Origin: CAYRIY01 sp964424335
Lineage (GTDB): Bacteria; Bacillota; Limnochordia; DTU080; RSA5
Length of the DNA: 47,921 nucleotides
Reading direction: 5' to 3'
NCBI GenBank assembly: GCA_964424335.1
Contig: CAYRIY010000015.1
Span: 1 to 47,921 of the forward strand
The position numbers and the translations under genes were made by a program. The first letter of the stretch is position 1, and each line of letters starts with the position of its first letter. This document shows, one piece after another, positions 41,442 to 47,921 of this stretch. The notes under the pieces are model-generated. The model was not told the DNA's origin. It saw only the letters and a list, made by a program, of their open reading frames with translations, and ran no database searches.

Positions 41442-41888
41442 CTATCCTAGCCACTTGGTGAGGGCGACAAGGAGCGCCACCCACACACCCCGCATGTTTC
41501 GGTAAAACACAAGGAGGAGCCCCAGGCTGAGCCCACCCGAAAGCGCAATCTGGACCATGATGTCCATTTGCGTGTACTGATTGAGCAAGAGCAAAAAGAG
41601 GATCGCGAAACCGGAGATGAACGCGTACGCCGTCACGATGGCTCCCACAAAGTCGCCCTCCGACGTCCGCTCAAACGCAGCCCCGCACTCGGGGCAAGCG
41701 GGGTTCATCCGACTCTTGGCAGCCCAAATCGGACCTTTGCTGCACGCGGGGCATCGCAGCCGGATGCCGTCCCAAATAGCGGCGCCCAACTCTCGGGCGG
41801 CACTTTTTGCATTGAATCCTCCCTCAAATCGCACGGATGGGCGTCCATCACTTGCGGTCGGGGAGACGGCGCGCTGGGTGTTTGGCAT
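41442..41888 (-). CDS. DUF983 family membrane protein
   Basis: A 148-residue protein. A zinc-ribbon-like pair (RCPACSKG and ACPECGAAF, residues about 44-72) precedes two or three membrane spans (IVTAYAFISGFAILFLLLLN and then IALSGGLSLGLLLVFY). This combination is typical of DUF983, whose function is unknown. It is divergent from the xylanase gene across 280 bases. Confidence 0.85.
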   Translation of the reverse strand: MPNTQRAVSPTASDGRPSVRFEGGFNAKSAARELGAAIWDGIRLRCPACSKGPIWAAKSRMNPACPECGAAFERTSEGDFVGAIVTAYAFISGFAILFLLLLNQYTQMDIMVQIALSGGLSLGLLLVFYRNMRGVWVALLVALTKWLG

Positions 41889-42086
41889 CTTGCTTCACTT
41901 CTTTTCGGATTGTTTGAAGTGCCCTTTATTAATGACACGGCGCACGAATGGCGCGCGACGCGTCAATTAGGAGTATATCATACCGGCCACAAGACCTGGA
42001 TCGGTCTCAAACCAAGCGCGCGGCTTTGCGATTATGACAAGTCCAAGGATTTTCGAAGGATTGTCTCCCAAATGCCCCGAAACGAA

Positions 42087-42103
42087 TGAACCAATGACTG
42101 AAC
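42087..42103 (+). promoter_or_regulatory. Operator-like motif upstream of xylanase
   Basis: TGAACCAATGACTGAAC, 66 bases before the xylanase start. It matches 45174-45190, upstream of the third sugar-binding protein, at 15 of 17 positions. A further TTGAAC and a GGTTC half-site follow. Confidence 0.6.
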
Positions 42104-42168
42104 GTATTCACTTGAACATTTCATTTTGGTTCGGTCAGTCAAATTTCCGAGTCATGGAGGTCTTGAAC

Positions 42169-43992
42169 GTGAAACTTTCCTTCTTGCCCGTCGCGCTGCT
42201 CACACTGATCACCATGCTTGTCTTGCCCTCAGGATCTGCCGCAGGTGCGGATCAAGCCCTGCCCGCCGGCACGCCGATGCTCGGAGCGTCACCCCTGGAC
42301 GCTCTTGCCGCCTCAATTTCACCCGGACCCTCCCAAACTTCCAAGATCATTGAAAACCTGGAGGGCCCGTTTTCGAGAGCGCTGCAAGTCGAGATCAAAG
42401 TTCAACCGGCCAATCCGTGGAACATTCAACTCGTCGCGCGCACGACGGAGCCCATCGCCGCAGGCGACGTGCTGCACATGACTTTTTACATGCGCACGCT
42501 CGCCGCCACCGACGGTGTGGGGCGAACCGAGTTCATCTTTGAGCGATCGTCATCACCGTGGGAGAAGTGGGCATCATTTCCGGCCCAAACTACTATTGAA
42601 GGAGGGTGGCAGCGGTTTGACGTGCCCTTTACAGTCGGCGACAGTTACCCGGCAGGCGGCGCGGCCGTCACGATGCGGCTTGGCTACACGCCTCAGACGA
42701 TTCAAATCGCGGACGTCCAATTGACAAACTACCGAAATCAGGTCACAATCGACCAGCTTCAGCGGACGGCGCTCGGTTACCCCGGACAAGCGCTCGACGC
42801 TCCGTGGCGGCAAGCGGCACACGAGCGCATCACTGAGTTTCGCACATCCGACCTCGAGGTTTATGTCGTCGACCGCGACGGGCAACCCATCTCAGGGGCT
42901 GATGTGGCGGTCCAAATGCAAAGACACGCCTTCCCATTTGGAACCGCCGTCTATGCACAAAGGATCAACAACCCCTTGGAACGACGCTACCGAGATGAGA
43001 TCACCAAGCTGTTCAACGCCGCCGTGATCGGAAACGCCCTCAAATGGACCGAATGGGAACGCTGGGGACAGATCGAGGCGCCCCGGGCGCTCGAGTGGCT
43101 GCGCGACCATGACATCATCGTGCGCGGGCATACACTCGTTTGGCCTTCATGGAAATTCCTTCCTGAGGACGTCCAGCGACTCAAGGACGATCCGGAGGCG
43201 CTCCAAAGCCGTATCATCGAACACATTACGAGCGTCGTCGGCCGCTTCAAGGGCCAACTGGTCAACTGGGACGTGGTTAACGAGCCGTACGCAAACCACG
43301 ATCTACAGGATCTCCTGGGCCTCGATGCGATGGTCGAGTGGTTTCAGGCGGCTCACGCGGCCGATCCCGACGCCGGGCTCTTTGTGAACGACTACAACAT
43401 CTTGGCAGGTGGGGGACTCGATCATGCGCACCAGAACGCGTACTTTGAGTTGATCGAGTATCTCTTGGAACACGGAGCTCCGATCAGCGGCATTGGCATG
43501 CAAAGTCACTTCAACATGACCGTAACCCCGCCGGAACGGCTGCTCGAGATCCTCGATCGCTTTTCGACGTTTGGTCTTCCGATTTGGATCACCGAGTTTG
43601 ACCATCAAATCAATGCAACCGACTCCGAGGAGCAGCTCCGCTTTCAGGCCGACTACCTCCGGGACTTCTACACGACGGCTTTCAGCCATCCTTCCGTCGA
43701 AGGCATCATCATGTGGAGTTTCCAAGACGCGGACTGGGACGGCTGGTTGCACAACGCACCGATCTACAATAAGGATGGAACGCTAAAGCCGTCGGGCCAA
43801 ATGTACATGGATCTCGTCTTTGACGAATGGTGGACCGAAGTTCGCGGCAAGACCGACACAAGTGGCCGGTACAGCGCTCGAGCGTTTTTGGGTGACTACA
43901 AGATCGAAGTGCGCTTTGGCGATCGAACCGCGGAGGTAGAGACCAAGGTCGAACGAGGCGGGACCCAAGTCACAATCAAACTCGGGGAGTAA
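42169..43992 (+). CDS. Endo-1,4-beta-xylanase, GH10
   Basis: A 607-residue secreted enzyme. The GTG start at 42169 follows GGAGG by 8 bases and gives a Sec signal (VALLTLITMLVLPSGSAAGA). Residues about 60-190 form a carbohydrate-binding-like beta domain (WNIQLVARTTEPIAAGDVLH). The GH10 barrel follows, with RGHTLVWPSW, the acid/base Glu 372 in WDVVNEPY and the nucleophile Glu 476 in WITEFDHQ. A short beta segment ends the protein (YSARAFLGDYKIEVRFGDRT). It should cleave xylan outside the cytoplasm and is probably co-regulated with the nearby binding protein. Confidence 0.95.
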   Translation: MKLSFLPVALLTLITMLVLPSGSAAGADQALPAGTPMLGASPLDALAASISPGPSQTSKIIENLEGPFSRALQVEIKVQPANPWNIQLVARTTEPIAAGDVLHMTFYMRTLAATDGVGRTEFIFERSSSPWEKWASFPAQTTIEGGWQRFDVPFTVGDSYPAGGAAVTMRLGYTPQTIQIADVQLTNYRNQVTIDQLQRTALGYPGQALDAPWRQAAHERITEFRTSDLEVYVVDRDGQPISGADVAVQMQRHAFPFGTAVYAQRINNPLERRYRDEITKLFNAAVIGNALKWTEWERWGQIEAPRALEWLRDHDIIVRGHTLVWPSWKFLPEDVQRLKDDPEALQSRIIEHITSVVGRFKGQLVNWDVVNEPYANHDLQDLLGLDAMVEWFQAAHAADPDAGLFVNDYNILAGGGLDHAHQNAYFELIEYLLEHGAPISGIGMQSHFNMTVTPPERLLEILDRFSTFGLPIWITEFDHQINATDSEEQLRFQADYLRDFYTTAFSHPSVEGIIMWSFQDADWDGWLHNAPIYNKDGTLKPSGQMYMDLVFDEWWTEVRGKTDTSGRYSARAFLGDYKIEVRFGDRTAEVETKVERGGTQVTIKLGE

Positions 43993-44003
43993 CGAGCGGA
44001 GCC

Positions 44004-44038
44004 TGTGCGCCTCTCGCCTACGTTTGGGGAGGCGCACA
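44004..44038. terminator. Hairpin between xylanase and LacI genes
   Basis: TGTGCGCCTC (44004-44013) pairs with GAGGCGCACA (44029-44038) across a 15-base loop, between convergent genes and overlapping the lacI-like 3' end. Confidence 0.6.
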
Positions 44039-45043
44039 ACTCTCCCGAACGATCAACTGGTGGGGGATGCGAATCCCTACCGATGTGACCCCGTGTCTTG
44101 CGACCATCTGGAGGGCTTCCACTGCCATAGTTCCGATCGACCGGCGAGAGTAGCCGATCGTAGTCAGCTTCGGGGACGACTGCACCGCCTTGTCCAAGTC
44201 GTCGAACCCAACGACGGACAGGTCCTGGGGTACTCGCAGACCACGCTCGCGCGCCTCGTCAATGACCCGAACCGCGAGGTCGTCCGGCGACGCAAACACG
44301 GCGGTCGGCATCGGAGTTTCCGAAAAGAGCCGTGCAGCCAGCCCACCATAACCGAGGTGTGGTTCGTTGATGATACGGCCCCCCGAGCTGATCCCGTAAT
44401 CGCTGAGCGCTTGACGAAACCCGTCGATGCGGTCTGCCATGTAGCCGGTATCATCGTACAAGGTAACGAGCGATATGTTGCGATGGCCCAGCTCGACGAG
44501 GTGCGTCACCACGTCGTAGGCTGCCTGTCGGTGATCGACGCTCACCCAACTTAAGCGCGTCTCAAGCTTTGGCATGCGCATCACAGAGACGCATGGCACC
44601 TGCTCATCCAACAATCGGAGGAGCGAAGGATGCCGCTCGCCGGTCCCCAGGGCGATGACGCCGCCGACCTCCCCTTTGCCGATCGCGGTGTTGAGTGGAA
44701 AGAGGTCTGTATTATTTGGCGCCACAAAAACGTTGACGCCCAAATTTGACAAGCTCTGCTCGATGTGCTCAAAGAACTCCCGATAAAGGGCGTTTACGGT
44801 GAAACCTCCGTCGCCCATCTTTTCCGGATAGAGCACGAACACCCTTTTGAGCTGGTCGAGCGACCGGCGAACTCCGGCAACCCGATAGCCGAGACGCTCT
44901 GCAGCCTCCCTCACGCGCCGCTTGGTCTCTTCGCGAAACGCTCCCTTATTGTTGAGAATCTCGGAAGCGGTACCCACCGAAACGCCCGCTTCCTTCGCTA
45001 CGTCCTTGATCGTCGCTTTCAGTTTCCGCCAGCCCCCGTACAA
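44018..45043 (-). CDS. LacI-family transcriptional regulator
   Basis: About 341 residues. The N-terminal helix-turn-helix and hinge are clear (ATIKDVAKEAGVSVGTASEI, then REAAERLGYR), followed by a periplasmic-binding-like effector domain (GGVIALGTGERHPSLLRLLD, VSVDHRQAAYDVVTHLVELG, LSVVGFDDLDKAVQSSPKLT). The start is doubtful: TTG at 45043 opens the frame, while a CTG at 45022 would give the standard MKATIKDV beginning. It sits between the xylanase and the third binding protein and most likely controls both. Confidence 0.93.
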   Translation of the reverse strand: MYGGWRKLKATIKDVAKEAGVSVGTASEILNNKGAFREETKRRVREAAERLGYRVAGVRRSLDQLKRVFVLYPEKMGDGGFTVNALYREFFEHIEQSLSNLGVNVFVAPNNTDLFPLNTAIGKGEVGGVIALGTGERHPSLLRLLDEQVPCVSVMRMPKLETRLSWVSVDHRQAAYDVVTHLVELGHRNISLVTLYDDTGYMADRIDGFRQALSDYGISSGGRIINEPHLGYGGLAARLFSETPMPTAVFASPDDLAVRVIDEARERGLRVPQDLSVVGFDDLDKAVQSSPKLTTIGYSRRSIGTMAVEALQMVARHGVTSVGIRIPHQLIVRESCAPPQT

Positions 45044-45064
45044 AGTGGTTGCTTGGAGTTTCAG

Positions 45065-45076
45065 TGAACTCGTTCA
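45065..45076. promoter_or_regulatory. Dyad TGAAC-TC-GTTCA, probable LacI-type operator
   Basis: A 5+5 perfect inverted repeat just upstream of the lacI-like gene, suggesting autoregulation. Confidence 0.5.
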
Positions 45077-45095
45077 AGATTCCTTTTGTCGCAGA

Positions 45096-45124
45096 TTGCG
45101 ATTCCTATTTTCCTACCGTATTGG
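45096..45124 (+). promoter_or_regulatory. Candidate promoter for the third sugar-binding protein
   Basis: TTGCGA (45096-45101) and TATTGG (45119-45124) with a 17-base spacer, about 85 bases before the ribosome site. Confidence 0.4.
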
Positions 45125-45160
45125 AAGGGAAACTCATTTCCTTGCCGAAGTGCACGGAGC

Positions 45161-45190
45161 CGAAACGGTTCATTGAACCAATCATTGAAC
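45161..45190 (+). promoter_or_regulatory. Operator cluster before the third sugar-binding protein
   Basis: CGAAACGGTTCA (45161-45172) resembles a LacI operator. GTTCATTGAAC (45168-45178) is a perfect dyad about its central T. TGAACCAATCATTGAAC (45174-45190) matches the xylanase upstream motif. All lie downstream of the likely promoter, where a bound repressor could block elongation. Confidence 0.55.
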
Positions 45191-45214
45191 ACAAAAGAGG
45201 AGGTCCTAACCGCT

Positions 45215-46459
45215 GTGAAAATCGCACTCAAACGAATCGGGATTCCACTCCTGGGGCTGTTGTTGTTGGCCCTTTGGAGCCCTGAGACACACGCCGCCGA
45301 TAAAATCGTCTTCGGTTTCAAAGGAAACCAGGCAGAACTCGTCCTTGCCCAGGAACTCGTCGAGGAGTTCAACCAAAGCCAAAATGAAATCATTGTCGAA
45401 GTGCTCGACATGACCGCCCGTGGAGGCGCCTGGCACGAACACTTGAGCGTCCTGTTCGCTTCAGGCGAGGCGCCCGACGTGATCCGCATGGAGTATCAGC
45501 GCGGATTTCCATTCGCAAAGGAAGGTCTTTTGCGTCCCATTGACGATCTGATAGCATCCGATCCGAATTTCGTCGAGTCGGACTTCTTTCCGGTGAGCTT
45601 GGAGGCGCACCGTGTGGACGGACGCCAGTACGGGGTTCCGAGAGAGGCGCAACCATTCACCCTGTTTGTCAATCGAACGGCCGTGAGCGAGGCCGGACTT
45701 GGATTTCCCGACCACGACTGGGACATCCGTGAGTTCGAAGACATTGTAAGGCGCACGGTGCGCACGGATCACTCCGGCAAGACGCTGCACTACGGCTGGC
45801 AGCTCACGGTGACCGAGACACGGCTGCCTCCATTTATCCACGCCTTTGGCGGTCGCATCCTCAACGAAGACCGCACCGCGTTTGTTTTAGACGCTCCTGA
45901 GGTTATCGATGCACTTCAGTTCATGCAAGACCTCTCGGTAAACCACGGGGCAATCGGAGGCAACTTCCAGCAAGGGACGGCCACGTTCGAGTTGAGCGGC
46001 CCATGGGCGGTTCCAGGATACCGCAACGCCATTCAAGATTCGTTTGAGTGGGACATTCTGCCCGTTCCCCAAGGCCCGGGAGGACGCGGCACAACGCTGG
46101 GTTCCGACGCATACTACATCTCAAACCAGTCCCGAAATCCGGAACTGGCCTGGCGGTTTATCACGTTCATCACCAGTGCGGAGTCCCTCGCTCGGCTAAG
46201 TGAGACCGGCGCCTTGGTCCCCTCCCGCAGAGACGTTGCGTTTGACCTCGTCTTTGGCACGCCCGTCGGACCGCCCCAAAACCTCGGAGCATACTTGACG
46301 GGACTCGAGTTCGCTCAGCCGTCCCCGATGTTCTCCCGCTGGTTCGATTTTGCCCGCACGATCAACCCGGTTTGGTCGTCGGTGATTCAGGGGAATGCCG
46401 ACCCAAGAACTGCGATGACGGAAATCTTACCCGAACTCAACGCCCTACTCAGCGAGTAA
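45215..46459 (+). CDS. ABC sugar transporter, extracellular solute-binding protein (family 1)
   Basis: A 414-residue binding protein. GTG at 45215 follows GAGGAGG and gives a Sec signal (IPLLGLLLLALWSPETHAA, no lipobox). The mature part starts DKIVFGFKGNQAELVLAQEL and has LFASGEAPDVIRMEYQRGFP, FHVEN-like aromatic site residues such as HYGWQ, and FELSGPWAVPGYRN, all typical of CUT1 receptors. The LacI regulator and shared operators tie it to the xylanase, so a xylo-oligosaccharide ligand is likely. No permease or ATPase genes adjoin it. Confidence 0.93.
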   Translation: MKIALKRIGIPLLGLLLLALWSPETHAADKIVFGFKGNQAELVLAQELVEEFNQSQNEIIVEVLDMTARGGAWHEHLSVLFASGEAPDVIRMEYQRGFPFAKEGLLRPIDDLIASDPNFVESDFFPVSLEAHRVDGRQYGVPREAQPFTLFVNRTAVSEAGLGFPDHDWDIREFEDIVRRTVRTDHSGKTLHYGWQLTVTETRLPPFIHAFGGRILNEDRTAFVLDAPEVIDALQFMQDLSVNHGAIGGNFQQGTATFELSGPWAVPGYRNAIQDSFEWDILPVPQGPGGRGTTLGSDAYYISNQSRNPELAWRFITFITSAESLARLSETGALVPSRRDVAFDLVFGTPVGPPQNLGAYLTGLEFAQPSPMFSRWFDFARTINPVWSSVIQGNADPRTAMTEILPELNALLSE

Positions 46460-46503
46460 TCCAAGTGCGCCGCAAGGCGGACGAAGTACATGCGTGGGAT
46501 TGC

Positions 46504-46538
46504 AAAGCGTGCGAATGCCTTTGGCCTTCGCACGCTTT
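46504..46538. terminator. Bidirectional intrinsic terminator
   Basis: AAAGCGTGCGAA (46504-46515) pairs with TTCGCACGCTTT (46527-46538) over an 11-base loop; one more T follows. It lies between two convergent genes. Confidence 0.85.
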
Positions 46539-46547
46539 TCTTCTGCG

Positions 46548-47666
46548 CTAACCTCCGGGAATGCCAAACTTAACCACGACGTGCCAAGCCTGCCTTAAAA
46601 GACGCAGTGCCTCGTCATAGGTCCCCCATCGTCGCCACGATTCAGGTTCGCGACTGAGAGAAGCAGAGGCGGCGCCGATTGCCGCGGCATCGAGACTCTC
46701 CTTTCCCGCAATGTCCGCGACCCAGCGGGCAAACGCGGGCATCGACGGACCGCGAAAGTCATCGGGCACCATATCAACGGGCACGACAAACCCCGGATGC
46801 CACTGGAGCGGAATGCCGTATCGCACACTGATCTCATGCAGGTGCATCCCTGTCTTGGTGCCCCGATACGAAGGGTCCGCGACGAGCCTATCAATATCCC
46901 AACCGAGCTCGATGGGACCGTGAACCTGCGCTTCGATATACTCGTCGAGGTTTCTTTTCACCGGCAAACGGGCGGGGTCGTCCGGGGCGGTAGGAAATTC
47001 GCACGCCAAGTAGTCTAGGAAGCCGGCGACCGAGAGCCCGTCGGAACCAAGCGCCGAGCCCGTTTCTTCGATATCTTGGAGGAGCGCCGCCATGATGGAG
47101 TCGACGGAATCGATCGTGCCCACGATGTCGGGCATCGTGTGGCTGTCCCCGTATGTGAAGCTGCAGCGAGCGGTCGCCTCGGGACGCATGACAAAGTAAC
47201 ACGAGCCAAAGCGCGGTGAGGGTCCGTCGGCATAGCAGAAAACCTGCAGCGACCCGTACTTCGGCCGATCAGCAGGTGTCACCCCTTGTACGTGGTACGC
47301 GCCGCGAAAAAGCTGTTTTTCCCAAAGATCCCGGTCGCCGCCAGCAAACGCGGTCGGGCTGCCATTCGATATTCCCGTCTCAAACTGACTCCGGTACACC
47401 CCATCGACCAGCATGCTTTCGGCCACGGAGAGTCCATTGTTCGTCAATCGATCAGGATGAAAGTGCAGGACGACTCGCGCATGCTCTTGTAGGCTTCTCA
47501 TCGCGGCAGCGAGTAGATCAGTCGATCGATTTGACCGGCGAAGAATCTGCGCTAACTTGGACCGGGCGTCCGGCCGCTGATTCTTCGCTTCATCTCGAAT
47601 AGCAGTCAACGCGGCGAGCTGGCTCGTCGCCCACGGCTGTCGGCCTGAGTCGGTGGGGTACTTCAC
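46548..47666 (-). CDS. DUF3626 family protein
   Basis: A 372-residue protein that matches my memory of DUF3626, a family of unknown function. The core runs from RVVLHFHPDRL near residue 64 through SVAESMLVDGVYRSQFETGI and SNGSPTAFAGGDRDLWEKQL to FRGAYH near residue 120. Later landmarks are RFGSCYFVMRPEATARCSFT and TGMHLHEISVRYGIPLQWHP. The conserved Arg, His and Glu patches suggest an enzyme. No signal peptide or membrane span is seen. GTG at 47666 follows AGGGAT. It is divergent from a sulfatase gene and convergent with the binding protein gene. Confidence 0.78.
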   Translation of the reverse strand: MKYPTDSGRQPWATSQLAALTAIRDEAKNQRPDARSKLAQILRRSNRSTDLLAAAMRSLQEHARVVLHFHPDRLTNNGLSVAESMLVDGVYRSQFETGISNGSPTAFAGGDRDLWEKQLFRGAYHVQGVTPADRPKYGSLQVFCYADGPSPRFGSCYFVMRPEATARCSFTYGDSHTMPDIVGTIDSVDSIMAALLQDIEETGSALGSDGLSVAGFLDYLACEFPTAPDDPARLPVKRNLDEYIEAQVHGPIELGWDIDRLVADPSYRGTKTGMHLHEISVRYGIPLQWHPGFVVPVDMVPDDFRGPSMPAFARWVADIAGKESLDAAAIGAASASLSREPESWRRWGTYDEALRLLRQAWHVVVKFGIPGG

Positions 47667-47773
47667 GTTATCCCTCGCTCCAACCCCGATAAAGATTCGG
47701 CGATTTCATTTCGTAAGGCATTGGTTTAGCAGTTATGATCGGAATCCTCTGATCCGCAATTCCTAACCTCTCC

Positions 47774-47802
47774 TTGACAGGGATTCAGGGGACTTTTATA
47801 CT
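47774..47802 (+). promoter_or_regulatory. Near-consensus sigma-70 promoter for the second sulfatase
   Basis: TTGACA (47774-47779), 17-base spacer, TATACT (47797-47802). It is the best promoter match in the window, with a leader of about 85 bases. Confidence 0.85.
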
Positions 47803-47805
47803 CGG

Positions 47806-47818
47806 ATCAAACTTTGAT
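47806..47818. promoter_or_regulatory. Dyad ATCAAA-C-TTTGAT at the start site
   Basis: Perfect 6+6 inverted repeat immediately after the -10 hexamer, covering the expected transcription start. A repressor bound here would block the promoter. Confidence 0.6.
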
Positions 47819-47895
47819 ACATTTCTATAACGCCGACAAGAATCAGTGTTTCACACTTTTTGAACTAGCTCAGAGTTGAAAGGCAGGAGATCGAT

Positions 47896-47921
47896 GTGAA
47901 CAGACCCAACATTTTGCTCAT
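47896..47921 (+). CDS. Start of a second sulfatase gene, cut by window edge
   Basis: GTG at 47896 follows AGGAGA and begins VNRPNILLI, the standard N-terminus of formylglycine-dependent sulfatases (compare MRPNLLLITTDQ at 40454). Only eight full codons are visible, so the call rests on this motif, the ribosome site and the strong promoter. Confidence 0.6.

Overview
The window is a GC-rich stretch of bacterial chromosome devoted mostly to carbohydrate use. No rRNA, tRNA, CRISPR array, integrase or complete insertion sequence was seen. Frequent TTG and GTG starts behind strong GGAGG-type ribosome sites, a TPP riboswitch that works through an intrinsic terminator, and family content such as zinc-ribbon ABC exporters with DUF1854, MTH1187-type thiamine-binding protein and GH10/GH29 enzymes suggest a deep-branching Bacillota-like organism (Limnochordia or similar). 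The three sugar-binding proteins and the thiamine-pathway binding protein carry ordinary Sec signals without a lipobox, which fits a cell with a periplasm. The taxonomic call is inference only.

Layout. 1-5265 (minus): RpiR regulator, extracellular sugar-binding protein, sugar isomerase, and a large secreted DUF6528-like protein cut by the left edge. 5580-9005: a VOC protein, then a minus-strand operon of a five-bladed GH43-like protein, a glucarate-dehydratase-like enolase and an SDR. 9198-13692 (minus): a complete Leloir pathway (galT, galK, galE), a 65-codon gene coupled to galT, and an orphan DNA methyltransferase. 13752-18787 (minus): two zinc-ribbon ABC exporters flanking a DUF1854 protein. 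18988-21505 (plus): namZ and murQ for peptidoglycan recycling, then a second VOC gene. 21506-22663: a scrambled zone with a REP-like element, a small secreted gene, a decayed paralogue of the first gene, tandem repeats and a 34-bp duplication.

22617-23933: type II NADH dehydrogenase. 24097-28014 (minus): TPP riboswitch, thiamine-binding protein, ThiX, ThiY and ThiZ-like transporter, thiamine pyrophosphokinase. 28082-32839: Gfo/Idh oxidoreductase, cupin, ogt, zwf and a BON-domain membrane protein. 32940-37081: a GNAT remnant, alpha-L-fucosidase, a second sugar-binding protein and a divergent IclR regulator. 37189-40746 (minus): a truncated gene remnant, sulfatase and two isomerases. 40824-41888: histidine phosphatase and DUF983. 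42169-46459: GH10 xylanase, LacI regulator and a third sugar-binding protein. 46548-47921: DUF3626 protein and the first codons of a second sulfatase.

How it fits together. Three separate carbohydrate modules each pair a regulator (RpiR, IclR, LacI) with a binding protein but have no ABC permease genes beside them, so the membrane components must lie elsewhere. Fucosidase, sulfatases, xylanase, isomerases and a sugar-acid dehydratase point to growth on sulfated or fucosylated and xylan-type polysaccharides. Several short remnants found by reading the gaps (a GNAT tail, an unidentified C-terminus, a decayed paralogue) show that deletion has recently shaped the region.
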